DNA of 64,000 bases from Hofstenia miamia (lineage: Eukaryota; Xenacoelomorpha; Acoela), in NCBI GenBank assembly GCA_004352715.1, contig SCFE01000004.1, positions 2,701,918 to 2,765,917 on the forward strand, in the 5' to 3' direction. A model generated the notes under the pieces. That model was not told where the DNA came from, did no database searches, and saw only the letters and a list, made by a program, of their open reading frames with translations. Every line of letters begins with the position of its first letter. Position 1 is the stretch's first letter. The position numbers and the translations under genes were made by a program. This document shows, in pieces, positions 46,677 to 58,790 of this stretch.

Positions 46677-47290
46677 TTAGGTCAGTCAGTTAATTCTTGC
46701 TTTTTTTCATAATGTATGTCATGTGTGAATTTCACAATAATATTTAAGCAGCCAATCGTATTTTAGTAAATTTATATATGCAACATGCGTAAGCTAAATA
46801 TCTCATTATTATTATCTCTGATATTAGTGCTCACAAAGTTTGACAACAGTTCATTAATTATGCAGGCCGGATATTCTAGCCTTCGATTTTGCGCATTTAT
46901 GCGTTGGAAATTGAATGATTCTGCTACCAAAATTCATGAAGATATCAAGTTGGTTTTTGGTGATGTGGTTGCCTTGAGAACAGTGCAAAATTATGTGAGG
47001 CAGTTAAAGATGAACGAGCAAAAGTTACGGATTTGAGAGTGACAAACAGTCGACCTATCGCAAGCAATCATGATGAATTGGCCTATGAAACAAAACGGCT
47101 TTTGGAGGCAGATCAAAATATGACCGTGAATGAAATTAGCGATGAATTGGGATCATGTCACGGTACTATTCATCACATTATACATCATGATTTGAATTTA
47201 AAGTCCACCAAACGTTTTCATTGGTAGACCGACCCTTATAAGTTGAATACCTGCGCAACTTGAATGTTGAACGTGTATTTGTGCCAGATT
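46677..47290 (+). pseudogene. Mariner transposase N-terminal fragment
   Basis: Starts at a terminus-like TTAGGTCAGTCAGTTAATTC next to TA. Coding pieces are RFCAFMRWKLNDSATKIHED, LRTVQNYVRQLKM and, after a shift, TNSRPIASNHDELAYETKRL and DELGSCHGTIHHIIHHDLNL ending RFHW. These match the two helix-turn-helix units of mariner DNA-binding domains. No catalytic block follows in this orientation; the rest of the element is lost. Confidence 0.6.
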
Positions 47291-47341
47291 GAAAGGAATT
47301 AACCTGCAAAAGTTAAAGAAAGTGAAAAAAGGTAATGAAGT

Positions 47342-47412
47342 AGCTTCTCAATACCTTTTCGGTAGAAATCATTCGATTTTGACTCGAAAAATTCATCTAA
47401 CCAATCTCTCAA
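47342..47412 (-). repeat. 71-bp duplicate of the minus-strand mariner, ending at a single N
   Basis: Identical to 47953-48023. It encodes the piece LRDWLDEFFESKSNDFYRKG on the minus strand and stops exactly at N47413, beyond which unrelated sequence starts. Confidence 0.85.
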
Positions 47413-47413
47413 N

Positions 47414-47706
47414 AAAAACAAAATAGACATCCTAAGACGGATAGAAAACGACGAAATCGCTAAAGATTTGGCAGTTATATACAATGTATCTCCGGGGAAT
47501 ATATAGGGTTTTATGAAAAGAAAGGATTAACTTAAAAGCAGGTGTTATGACGAGAATGATAATGCTAATTCTAAACTAAAAAAATCAATTGTAATTATGC
47601 AAAGGTAAATGATAAAATATGGGAGTGGTTTACAGCAACCCATGCTAAGAACATTCCAGTGACTGGGCTGATGATCCAGCATAAAACAAGCAATTCTAAC
47701 AATTGA
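47414..47706 (+). pseudogene. pogo/Tigger (CENP-B-like) transposase fragment
   Basis: Reads KNKIDILRRIENDEIAKDLA, then YNVSPGNI (a centromere protein B-type helix-turn-helix) and, after a gap, NDKIWEWFTATHAKNIPVTG followed by LMIQHK. The W-x-W-F-x3-R/H-x-x-N-I-P-V-T/S-G block is typical of the second DNA-binding unit of pogo/Tigger enzymes. The catalytic DDE part is missing; an in-frame stop follows GNI. Confidence 0.6.
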
Positions 47707-47897
47707 AAAGCTTCTAACTACAACTGTACAGCAATATTTGTAGTGCTAATTTTTACTTTTTGGACATTACATATGCTATGTTTATTCGAAACTTAATAAG
47801 TTGAAGACCTGTCTAAGTTGAACTTTTCTTTAGCGAAAAAGTTCTTGCCGTTTTTTTAAGTTAAATTTTTAAAAGAGAAATAAGAACCAAAAACTAT

Positions 47898-48293
47898 TTA
47901 AGCTATGATATATTCTCCATTCGTGTCTACAACTTTTTCCCAGCGTTCAACAAGCTTCTCAATACCTTTTCGGTAGAAATCATTCGATTTTGACTCGAAA
48001 AATTCATCTAACCAATCTCTCAATTCTGCATCACTGTTGAACGAAGCCCCATGCATAGTATTTGAAAGTGATCGAAAAAGGTGAAAATCTGTTGGTGCCA
48101 AATCAGTTGAATATGGCGGATTTGGAAGCACCTCAGAGCCGCGTGTTTGAATAGCTTCTTTGGTGATGTTTGCGACATGAGGGCGAGCATTGTCATGCAT
48201 TAAAAGAACATTGTGCTGTCGATTAGGTCTTTTTTCAATAGCAATTTTGAGTATTTCCATCTGTTGAACATAGACTTCCTCGATTACATGCAA
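47898..48293 (-). pseudogene. Mariner transposase C-terminal half (DD34D)
   Basis: The minus strand reads VLLMHDNARPHVANITKEAI and PYSTDLAPTDFHLFRSLSN; 34 residues separate the second and third catalytic Asp, so this is a true mariner. It continues ELRDWLDEFFESKSNDFYRK and ends WEKVVDTNGEYIIA. The first Asp and DNA-binding half are missing. The outer end at 48582 reads inward TATTGGGTTGGCAACTCAG, like cecropia-type mariner termini. This fragment itself has no stop, but the element is 5'-truncated. Confidence 0.75.
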
Positions 48294-48578
48294 AGAGAAG
48301 GAGGTGTCGAAAATTCACATTTATTCTCAACTTGACATTCATATTGATGATATGAAAAAAATACACATGTTGAAAATTTTTAAATTTTGAACAACTGTAT
48401 TTTAGATATATATCCTCAATAGATTAACGCATAATCTACTGGTAGCAGTAGATTAACTAATTTAAATATCCATCGACAGCAGTAGATATGACTGATTTCG
48501 AGTCGAATAAATAAAATTTAACAAATAAATTTTCAAAATACAATATATTTAAAAAACGGCAAAAACTGAGTTGCCAAC

Positions 48579-48582
<4 letters not shown>

Positions 48583-48612
<30 letters not shown>

Positions 48613-48731
48613 NNNNNNNNNNNNNNNNNNNNNNNNNNNNNNNNNNNNNNNNNNNNNNNNNNNNNNNNNNNNNNNNNNNNNNNNNNNNNNNNNNNNNNNN
48701 NNNNNNNNNNNNNNNNNNNNNNNNNNNNNNN

Positions 48732-48762
<31 letters not shown>
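48583..48762. other. (TA)n microsatellite with 119-N gap
   Basis: TA repeats on both sides of N48613-48731; assembly broke in the repeat next to the mariner end. Confidence 0.9.
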
Positions 48763-48764
<2 letters not shown>

Positions 48765-51700
48765 GAAATGACGTAGTTGAAAATAAGAATATGCGCTAAT
48801 GAAGACAGTTGTGGATTAAAGTGATTACTTCCACTAACCTTTTTATAAAGACTATAAAAAATTCATGAATGTTGCGTTTAGGTTATTTTGAAATAAAAAT
48901 TATTGATACCTGTAAGGCAAGGTGTTCAAAAAAGAGCCTCCACCTGATTCTTAAAGTATTTTGAAAATTTCAGAAATCTAGCCTAGATAATTCTTATAAA
49001 AATCTATGTTTAAAATTTATTAGAACGTATTTAGGTAATCTATAACAATGCTGTGCAATAATTATAGAATATTGTCAAATCTAACATCTGTTGGTCTTAG
49101 CAAACACGTGTTACAACTGAATAATTCAAAGAGCAAATTGGTGTCAAGCAAAAACCAAATTTATGTGACTCAATATTCACATGAAGAAACAAGATTTTTC
49201 AAATAATGCGTAGAATAAACGAAGATGGCAACATTTAAGTTACGCGGTCAAAATATTTAAGAGAACAAATGCGAAATTTATGAAAAGTATTGTGAATGTG
49301 AATTTTGAAAAAAAAATTACATTAATTCAATTGAAAAAATGTGTAGAGTCGTCGATACTAGTGGAGTCGCATATAAATACAAAGTCAAAGTACAAACATC
49401 TGAAGACTTCGCAATCAACAGTGACAAAATTGGGTTTTGGAATATAAAATAATTCATACAAATCGCAGGAGATGGTTTATGACATAATATGTATTTAAAG
49501 GAATTTAGTTTCATTCATACAATTTCGCTTGGTAATATAATGTTAAGCTTCTGTAGCATTTTTTCATTTGGATCTGATGATTTTTCAAACATCTCCATTA
49601 TTCAAACTATTGCAGATTTGTAAATTTTAGCGGTAAAAAATTAAAAATGGAAAAAGCAAGATTCATTGAATAAATAAATTATCAACTCGATAATCAAAAC
49701 AGCAATTATAAGTTGAAAAATCTAGCATGAAACACTTTTTGAAACGTTCGTCTACCTTGGGAGTGGAATTCCATCTCAAATAGCGTGTTTAAACAACCAA
49801 TATATTCCAGACTATAACGTAACAGTTAATGACTGAGTTGACAAAACGAACCAGTAGTTTTGACAAGACGAAGAGTCAATGGTTTTCAAGATTTTGTAAT
49901 AGTTCTGTTGACAAATCCTTTTCAGAAACACGCATGAATTTGTCGCATTGATCTATGTTCAAATTCCCATTGTTAACATTACAAGTGAATATTATTTGGT
50001 GAATTGCCATGGGCAAATGCAAATTTGTTGAGTCAAATCAACGTTGTGTTTCCAGTAAGAGATTTATCAATAGAACAATTAAAATATGACGAAATCAAAA
50101 GCTTTTTCGAAGCCAGAGCATTTTCCTCGGTAGCCGGAGCCAGAACTGGAATAACATTTAAGATGCAGGCGTAGCAAGAGCTGGAGCCGAAGTCAAATGT
50201 TTATAGGACAGATCAAGCTACAGAGAGCTTTTACGAAATGCTATTTTCAATAGTTGATTTTTGTTACAAAATGAGCATTGGTGTTGGAAATAATGTATAA
50301 AAATTCGTGAACATTTTAAAAAATTCAGTAAAATTGAAAAAATTCGCAAACATTAGCATTTGGGAATCCATCGTAGGCCAGATCATAATGGAGTAGGACC
50401 AAGCGTTATTGGTATACAACAGATCCTTCATATTTAAGCCTGCCGAGAAACCCTGTTTTCAAAGAGCTATTAAAGTGATATTTCCAAAAATGATTTGACA
50501 ACTAGTTGACAAAATGTGTTTATAAATTTTTCACTGTAAACACTGACAATACTTGCAGTCAATGGAAATAGTTTAAGCATCATATATCACAGCTTTCATG
50601 GTTTGCGAGTCATGTATTTTAAGCATTCTATATTTTGGGTAAATGAGAAAAATTAAGCTCTTCTTCAAGTTGCAGAAATGATTAATATATAACTGGCGAG
50701 GACGTTTGACCACAAGAATTTTTAGAAAGACAAACATTTTATTGAAAACAAATTTACAAAATTGCATGCCATTCTATTTAAAAAATCAAAAACAGCTATT
50801 TACTCTTTGAAATATTCTATCTTTCAACAAAACTTGCATTATTGCTTTAATAAAACAAAATTGACAATATTGGACTAAAATGTGTATTATTGATTTAATA
50901 AACTTTTGTTGATAAGAACGACGATTTTCTGTTTCATTCAATTGCTATTTTTTACAAAGAAGTTGATTTTTTTTACTTTTAACTGTCCTGCTGATCATAC
51001 TATCAGATTATAACAAGCTTTCCTGCAAGTTGTACATCAAAAAACATTTAGTAGCGCCATCAAGTGTTAAACCCAATTCTATGATGGCTCGCAAATATAA
51101 CAAAATAAAATAAAGACCTGAAATTTAATGAACTTGTCATGATGCGTAGATGATCTCAAATGATTGTTCATCATTTGAATTGAAGGAACAACTTCTTCAC
51201 AACAAGTGCAATAAAACGCAAAACAGGCGACAACACATTCGGTACCTAAATGTCAAACTAAATAATTAAGTGACAGATGAAAACTATTTTAGTTAATAAG
51301 ATTACATTGAAGCCTATACACTTGCAGGTAATGCTAGTTTTCGGGATCCAGTCCGTTCAGCTTTCTAAGTGTGATTTACATAAAAAGCATTAATAAAATT
51401 CAAAAATATGGTTTAAACAAAACAACCAGTGTCACTTTATAAAAAATGTAACCAAATATATTAGAGTATAATATTACTATAACTCTGTGAAAGAAACGAA
51501 ATAAAGCAATAGAAACAAAATATTTGCACTTAACTGTAAGTATGAAGTCTATATACTAAATAACCACAACTAACAGCAAGATCTAAAGAATAAATGTGCA
51601 TAAATTCAGAACTTTAGTACGCCAGTTAAAGGCTATTTTGAAGAGAAAATACATTTATGTTGAGTGTTCAGGGAACGTAAAATAATTGATGAATATATTT

Positions 51701-52805
51701 TAATGTGAAATTAACGTTGGAATTTTTATTATAGTAGAATACTTATAGTGAGTTTCAACAATCGACTAATTACTTACAAAGCTTTTTACGACATTAAAGA
51801 ACGACTGCATCCATAAAAAAAATCGCACCTTCTAACAAAATAGTGTTCTTACCTACCTCACACTAAATCTCAAACATTAAACTAATACTATACATTTTAA
51901 AGAGATATTGTAATATCTTCTTTGGCAATTTTCGCCATCGGTCACTACTTTTTTAAACTAAATTACCCAAAGTTTGAATACTGTAGATGTCGTTTCAACT
52001 TAGTCGTTTCCAAGGTTATTTATTTTTCGATAACGTTTGGTTGTGGATTCTGAATCTCTAAAGTAAGAATTCGTCTTCACTTATTGCTAACTGTACTATA
52101 AAAATTACATTATTACATCTCCAAAAAAGAAATATGAGCAAATGCAATTAATGTTGTAACAAACATCACCTTTGAAATAATGGAAATGCAATGTGTTTCT
52201 GCCTAGAAAAATTGAAAATATAATGGGATTGTAATATCAAATCATCATATAATAGCTTAGATAATGGAAATTTTGTAAGTTTATGTCCATTTATCAAAAT
52301 CATAGTGAATATACTTTCAAAATTTGAAATAAATTAGATAACAGATCGTGGAGACGGCGGTGCAGTCTTCTCAGGTCCACCACTGCATATACCGATATAG
52401 TGTTCAGATGACCAATTTCTTGCCATGTGAGAGATTAGTTGGCAACGGGTTTACAAATGCGCAATTATATTTTGATTGATAGCAGCACGAAAAGCAACAA
52501 AGTGATTAGAATTTGAAGTTAAAATATTTGTATATATATTCATGAAAAACCTGCTATGAAAGATGTCTACAAGCCTTCTCATCTCAAAAAGAACATCATC
52601 TTAGCGAAAAATGCGGTTATTTACTATTTGAGCAATCAATAACAAACGATACCCTCTCATAGCAAGCGGAGATAAATGAAGAACATTTATTCTTAAAAAC
52701 AAAGATCCCCTGAAGCAATTTTCTACAAATGTTTGATATAATTAAACCATTGCAGGTATTGAACAGGGAACCACTACATAAAGAACATCGTATAAATGAA
52801 CTTAC
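48763..52805. other. Long non-coding stretch
   Basis: I see no convincing coding, RNA or transposon feature in these 4 kb. If the exons at 52.8 and 57-60 kb belong to the gene seen at 27-32 kb, this is intron. Confidence 0.4.
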
Positions 52806-52875
52806 CCAAAATATCTTTGGAGTAACCATTTTTAGGATTTTCGAACCATTCCCCTGGGAAAAAATCAGTTGGATG
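52806..52875 (-). CDS. Small exon, probably of the zinc-finger gene
   Basis: The minus strand reads acceptor TTTTAATTTTAG before 52875 and donor TTGG|GTAAGTTC after 52806. The 23 codons plus one base encode HPTDFFPGEWFENPKNGYSK then DIL. This is phase 0 at its start, matching the phase-0 end of the exon at 57302. Both splice sites are near consensus and the peptide is not low complexity. Function unknown; linkage to the exons at 57-60 kb rests on strand and phase only. Confidence 0.45.
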
Positions 52876-53474
52876 CTAAAATTAAAATGTTAATAAAAAA
52901 TATAAGAAGAAATTTCCAAATATCAATACATTATTATATCACAATTTTTACCAAACCAATGAAATAACTTGACAATAAATCAAGAAGTAGCAATTTATTT
53001 AGAAATTTTTCTTGAATCGATAGACATCCTAGAAATAGGAAGAATCACTATTGAATTAATATCGTGTCACAAAATATTCAAAAATATAAATACAGCGATA
53101 TCGATTTCTAGAGTTCAAAGCAATGCAAGGTCAGATTAGATTACTGCATTGGTTATTGGATAGAAAACAACACATTTTCTTACTATATTTAAAAAGTTGG
53201 TGTTTTCCAGTACCTAAGAGAAAATCGAAAAACCGTATGGTAGTCAATTATTCTTTAATATTGAAAATACAAAAATCTTTGTTATGTATATCTTAGTCAT
53301 TTTGCCAAGATTATAGAAGTGCATTCACTGCCCCCCCTCCCCCAACACGCAATGTGCCTATATGTCCAGCGCATTACCATGGTGATTTTCTTGTGTATCA
53401 GAGATACAACGCTAGTCACATTAATGCCCTCATACAGCTAGGAATAAAGTTTCAAGAAGAAACGTCTTCTTTCA
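52876..53474. other. Non-coding stretch before gap
   Basis: A C-rich run (53331-53344) precedes a short open plus-strand frame (53354-53474) that runs into the gap; it has no recognisable motif. Confidence 0.4.
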
Positions 53475-54474
53475 NNNNNNNNNNNNNNNNNNNNNNNNNN
53501 NNNNNNNNNNNNNNNNNNNNNNNNNNNNNNNNNNNNNNNNNNNNNNNNNNNNNNNNNNNNNNNNNNNNNNNNNNNNNNNNNNNNNNNNNNNNNNNNNNNN
53601 NNNNNNNNNNNNNNNNNNNNNNNNNNNNNNNNNNNNNNNNNNNNNNNNNNNNNNNNNNNNNNNNNNNNNNNNNNNNNNNNNNNNNNNNNNNNNNNNNNNN
53701 NNNNNNNNNNNNNNNNNNNNNNNNNNNNNNNNNNNNNNNNNNNNNNNNNNNNNNNNNNNNNNNNNNNNNNNNNNNNNNNNNNNNNNNNNNNNNNNNNNNN
53801 NNNNNNNNNNNNNNNNNNNNNNNNNNNNNNNNNNNNNNNNNNNNNNNNNNNNNNNNNNNNNNNNNNNNNNNNNNNNNNNNNNNNNNNNNNNNNNNNNNNN
53901 NNNNNNNNNNNNNNNNNNNNNNNNNNNNNNNNNNNNNNNNNNNNNNNNNNNNNNNNNNNNNNNNNNNNNNNNNNNNNNNNNNNNNNNNNNNNNNNNNNNN
54001 NNNNNNNNNNNNNNNNNNNNNNNNNNNNNNNNNNNNNNNNNNNNNNNNNNNNNNNNNNNNNNNNNNNNNNNNNNNNNNNNNNNNNNNNNNNNNNNNNNNN
54101 NNNNNNNNNNNNNNNNNNNNNNNNNNNNNNNNNNNNNNNNNNNNNNNNNNNNNNNNNNNNNNNNNNNNNNNNNNNNNNNNNNNNNNNNNNNNNNNNNNNN
54201 NNNNNNNNNNNNNNNNNNNNNNNNNNNNNNNNNNNNNNNNNNNNNNNNNNNNNNNNNNNNNNNNNNNNNNNNNNNNNNNNNNNNNNNNNNNNNNNNNNNN
54301 NNNNNNNNNNNNNNNNNNNNNNNNNNNNNNNNNNNNNNNNNNNNNNNNNNNNNNNNNNNNNNNNNNNNNNNNNNNNNNNNNNNNNNNNNNNNNNNNNNNN
54401 NNNNNNNNNNNNNNNNNNNNNNNNNNNNNNNNNNNNNNNNNNNNNNNNNNNNNNNNNNNNNNNNNNNNNNNNNN
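53475..54474. other. Assembly gap, exactly 1000 N
   Basis: Round-number gap, likely of unknown true size; followed by a (TA)n tract (54475-54496). Confidence 0.98.
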
Positions 54475-56592
54475 TATATATATATATATATATATATTGT
54501 CAAAGCTCAACTACATTTTCTTATTCAACGCCTCTAAGGAATTAAAAAATTATTTTTCGAGGATTGTTAAATAATAAATGTTGAATGAAGACCTCGAACT
54601 TAGGAATAATATTGAAAAAAATTATCTTCTATTTGAAATTGTTGAAGGTATCGTCGTTTAGTCGATAACATGCTATATTGCAATGATACTTTTGACACTA
54701 GACTAGGTCTAACATATATTCTTCAATACACACATGTATTAGTTTACAATCGGGAATTTATAGCATTATATGTAAATTGTATTAAAACTAAATTCTGAAG
54801 CTAAATCATAATAGCGGAGAAATGTGTGAAAATCCAAAATATATTGGCATTGTCTATCAAGTTCAATTATGTTTTAAAAAATCCGGTTTTCCTATTTGGA
54901 TATTGCGAGATAAATATGTTATACTTGAATTCAATGAGAAAACCGCCTTGAAGAAGTATTTATTTTATTTTATCTTTTGTACCAGAGGTGACCTCTAATA
55001 AATCGTATTACCTTACTAACAGTTTAGGTTAATAGCATCTATCATTTACGTTAGGTAAAACGAAATTAACAATGTACAAAACATGTTGCGATAACAATTG
55101 AGATTTTTCTAACTTGTGGAAAAACAATTTTCAGCATATAAAGAATTCGAGTTTCATATGATTCGAAAATACGTTATTTTATAATGATAATGTCTAAAGT
55201 CATTTAAATTCAATGCATATATAATTTGAGGCTATCCATTAATTTTGTAAATAAGAGTCTTTACGATTGGTTACATTTTGACATCCGAACAATGGGCTAT
55301 AGATAACCTATCTGTGAAAAAGTGCAACTTTGTACACATATGAATAAACAGCCGGCATAATGAAATTTCACATTGCTGAAAGAAAGAGAACTATTTGGTG
55401 AGTTTTTTAGAAAAAAAACCTGACATTTCACATGTTTTGAAATGTATTAACGCTTTTTTGCGATGTTATTCTTAGTTAGTTTTATAGATACTTATTTTAT
55501 AAAACGTAATCAATTGTATTTTTTGAAGAATTGCTTTTTGTACTTGCCGTCTGATGTTAAATGAAATTAATTATATACTTCATTATAAATAAAAACGTCG
55601 TTTTTTGCTGTACATTTTTACAGCATTTGTTTAAACTGTAATAGTTTATATACTTCATCATAAATAAAAAAGTCATTTGTTGCAGATTTTTTAATAGCAT
55701 TTGTAATTGTTAACAGTCATGTGTTTTCGATTGTGAACGTCATCGTGTTTTTAACAATGACTTGTTTACTAACCCTTAATTTAGATGCTATGAGGTGAAA
55801 TTCATAACGTGCAAATACACATTGCGTGTGTTTCCTACACCATTCTTATCCAAAAATGAAAGTATGACGAACAATCAATGTTAATTGAAATATAGATGAA
55901 ATTCGTTATATGAATAAAATTAAAAACTTTATCATTTTATACTTACTTTGTAAACAAATTTATTATTTATAAATTTTCGTTTTTTCTGTGTGGCGAGAGT
56001 ATGTGTTTGTGGAACCATGTCTTTATATTTAAATATATTCTTGTAAACGCCAAAAAATATTTTTTGTTTCGAAATATTTATTGATTCAACTTTTACAGAA
56101 AAATTATCAATCTCTCAGGCAAAATGTTTGAAAATACAAAATATATTAAACGTGTAAAAAGTAACTCTTGAAATTTTTAAAATTGTGAGATATCTGTGTT
56201 TAAAGAATTCTAATTTCATGGGATATATAATGTGTATAGGTTACAGCTTGAACAATAGATAATAAAAACTGCAACGTAATTTTGTCAACAAAATAGAATA
56301 TAGTATGAGTTTTCCAATGACGTAAAAGATAGACGGTCAAAGTACATAATTTCATCAGTAGCCACCTCAGATGGCGCCAAATATGCCTGCCAATGTACAC
56401 GCATATATATATATATATATATAATGTTTTTGAAATATTTATATTTCCCGCAATTTGCAAAATTTTAGAAATTCCTTCTTCATCATATTGTGAAGACCGA
56501 CACAAAAAGAACAAACAAAAATGCCTCTGTGATCGAATTATGAATTTATCATCAAGCTATAGAAATATAACACAATCACTAGACTTATTTTT
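54475..56592. other. Non-coding stretch
   Basis: (TA)n tracts at 54475-54496 and 56401-56422; no other feature recognised. The last part may be the eroded upstream portion of the PLE that starts near 56593. Confidence 0.4.
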
Positions 56593-57149
56593 GAGCATTT
56601 TAAGCAGAATGGCTATTTTCATAAATTTATTAAAAAGATTGTAAATGAATGCTTCTCTAATCAAACATTTAACAAGGTTATTAGAAATGAAAACGAAGAT
56701 CGTGAAAAAATCTATTGGAAATTGCCATACATTAAAACATCTGAAAGAACGCTAAAATCAAAACTTAAAATGCTTAACAAAGATCTAAAGAGAACCATCA
56801 TAACCCCAATTTTCAAATCATTAAGAACATTTGATATTATAAAAAAAACAAGGACACTCTTGAAATAGACTTGATTTCATCTGTAACTTATGAATACAAT
56901 TGTGACGATTGTCAAAAATCGTACATTGGTGAAACAAGTCGTCATTTAGTTACAAGAGCAAATGAACATATTAAGGGGCATCTAAGATCGGAAATATTTC
57001 TCCAAAAACATTAACCAAGTCAAACCAATTTTAAAATTTTAAAAAGAACAAAGGAATTAAAAATAATGGAGGCTCTTTACATTAAGAACAAAAATAAAGA
57101 GCAATTAATTAACAACCAACTAAGTACTAACATCCTAAAAATGTTTTAA
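56593..57149 (+). pseudogene. Penelope-like element: RT C-terminus and GIY-YIG endonuclease (PLE-C)
   Basis: The first frame reads EHFKQNGYFHKFIKKIVNEC, then REKIYWKLPYIKTSERTLKS and IITPIFKSLRT; the NGY, (Y)x(K)LPYI and following helices are the thumb/linker after PLE reverse transcriptase. After a frameshift near 56850 comes EYNCDDCQKSYIGETSRHLV with the CxxC linker and YIGET (the YIG of GIY-YIG), then TRANEHIKGHLRSEIFLQKH, one stop and IMEALYIKNKNKEQLINNQL to TAA 57147-57149. The catalytic Arg/His and Glu regions are recognisable. The palm domain (YADD) is absent, so the copy is 5'-truncated and inactive. Confidence 0.8.
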
Positions 57150-57301
57150 GTGCATGCATATTTATAGTTTCAATGTACACTAGAAGCCAATGTAGTTTAT
57201 TGTAAATTTATATTGGCGCAATTTTGTTTTGACGATAATTGTTTAAAATCGAAAAAATATATATATACATATATATTCTTTAAAAGAATTTATATACTTA
57301 C

Positions 57302-57662
57302 GGTTTCATGTGAATGTACATGTAAATGAGCCAAAAATTTGTCGATCGTCGGAAATTGAGTGAAGCAAAAATGGCAAGTAAGCAATTCTGGATCTTCTCC
57401 TTCCTCAATGACTTCGTCCATTGATGGGGTTGAGCATTCCATGTTATTTAAGAGACAACTTTTCTTAGTTAAAGCTTGCAAATTGTTATCTTCTGACAGG
57501 CTTCTCATGATTGATCTGAACTCTGAAATGCGTTTATTGTGTCTTGAAAGAGATGGCGATTCGGATTTCAAACTTCTTAGTGATTTTATAAAAAGTGGTG
57601 GCGATGGCGGTTTAGGCAGGAGCTTTTCTGTCATTCTGCTATTGTCATTTGCACTTCTTGAT
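57302..57662 (-). CDS. Exon with C2H2 zinc finger, serine-rich protein
   Basis: Acceptor TTTTTAG before 57662 and consensus donor ACC|GTAAGT after 57302. It completes an Arg codon with the two bases that end exon 58166-58344, then reads SRSANDNSRMTEKLLPKPPS, a Ser/Pro/Lys-rich segment, MDEVIEEGEDPELL and the finger CHFCFTQFPTIDKFLAHLHV-H (C-x2-C-x12-H-x3-H). Exact phase agreement across a 503-nt intron and good splice sites make this a solid host exon. The single C2H2 finger near the exon end suggests nucleic-acid or protein binding; no named family is recognised. The gene continues downstream (toward lower coordinates). Confidence 0.75.
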
Positions 57663-58165
57663 CTAAAAATTATGTAAATGCATAATTGATATTGATTCCA
57701 AACCAAATATCTTATAACACAAAACGTATATATTTAAAATGTAAAAATGGAATCGTAAATTCGAAAATTATAGAAATTAGTTATTTCATTACAACTGTCC
57801 AACGAAATAGTATCAGAAGGCATCAAACTTTTATTGTTGGTGAGAAGCATCAAAATAATATGTGGATAGATGAGAACACATATGTTATTGCCCAAGTTTC
57901 ATACCGCTATATTTTCCTTTCAAGCAGATGGATTAGGTTTAGCAGCATAATGCAAAAATATTTGGTAGGATGTTTGGATACAAAACCACTACTGTTCATT
58001 GTTCTTGATATTAGGTGAATACAAAATATAAATGCTTTGTAAATGAAACATCGCTTCTATGTTCTTGGAATCTCAATTTATTAGATAGCATATTGAATGG
58101 TTAATAGAAAAACCAAAATAAGTTTCTATTTGAATTACTATACAATAATAAACATCAGCAACTAC

Positions 58166-58344
58166 CTTTTGTAGCGTATGTGTGATTCTACGATTTTAGA
58201 AGCTGGACGTTTCGAAGGACGCAACAAACGTTCAACTGAGGATGACAAGTCAGAGGAACTCGGCAGACTGAATATCCCACCATCACTCTCTTCACTTGAA
58301 CTAACTGGAGTCTTCATTCTGTCTTCATCCGAGTAATATGAAGG
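58166..58344 (-). CDS. Serine-rich exon upstream of the zinc finger
   Basis: Acceptor CTATTTCAG before 58344 and donor AAAAG|GTAGTT after 58166. It reads PSYYSDEDRMKTPVSSSEES, then a run rich in Ser (IFSLPSSSDLSSSVERLLRP) and SKIVESHIRYK, ending two bases into an Arg codon that the next exon completes. Low-complexity Ser/Asp/Glu content suggests a disordered, phosphorylatable linker. Its start phase (0) does not match the end phase (1) of the exon at 60124-60382, so at least one exon between them is unseen, perhaps obscured by the LINE at 58.8-59.7 kb. Confidence 0.7.
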
Positions 58345-58617
58345 CTGAAATAGACATTTTAAGCAACTAAATTTTCTATAGACTCTTTCCATATTTCAAT
58401 TAACAAAACTAGTCAGTAGCGTGAATATTTCCTTGAGTATATTGTTCGTCAAAATACCTGAAAAAGTAAAAAATCTAAGCATATTTTGACAAAATTTTTA
58501 GGTAAAATATGTAGTATTTATTGGGAACATATATTTAACAACTATTATTTGCATATGGTAAAACCAATGGTTAATATTCGGAAATAAACAAGATAAACTA
58601 GGCTTCAGTCTCGAGTT

Positions 58618-58641
58618 AATAATAATAATAATAATAATAAT
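58618..58641. repeat. (AAT)n microsatellite
   Basis: About eight AAT units in an intron of the zinc-finger gene. Confidence 0.9.
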
Positions 58642-58790
58642 CAATGACTTTAGTTAGCCGCTGAAGGCATACACAACAAAAAAATAAAAACAAGTCAAGT
58701 TTTACGGCAGCGAGGACAGTCACAGGAGATGAAATAGGAGCAAATGGAAGAGTAGGCGAAGTTGGAGAAGGGCTCAGCAAAGAGGAAAGC

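Noticed and set aside
53354-54574. Long open frames across the 1000-N gap
   Set aside because: Their length comes from unknown bases; only about 40 real codons are present on either side.
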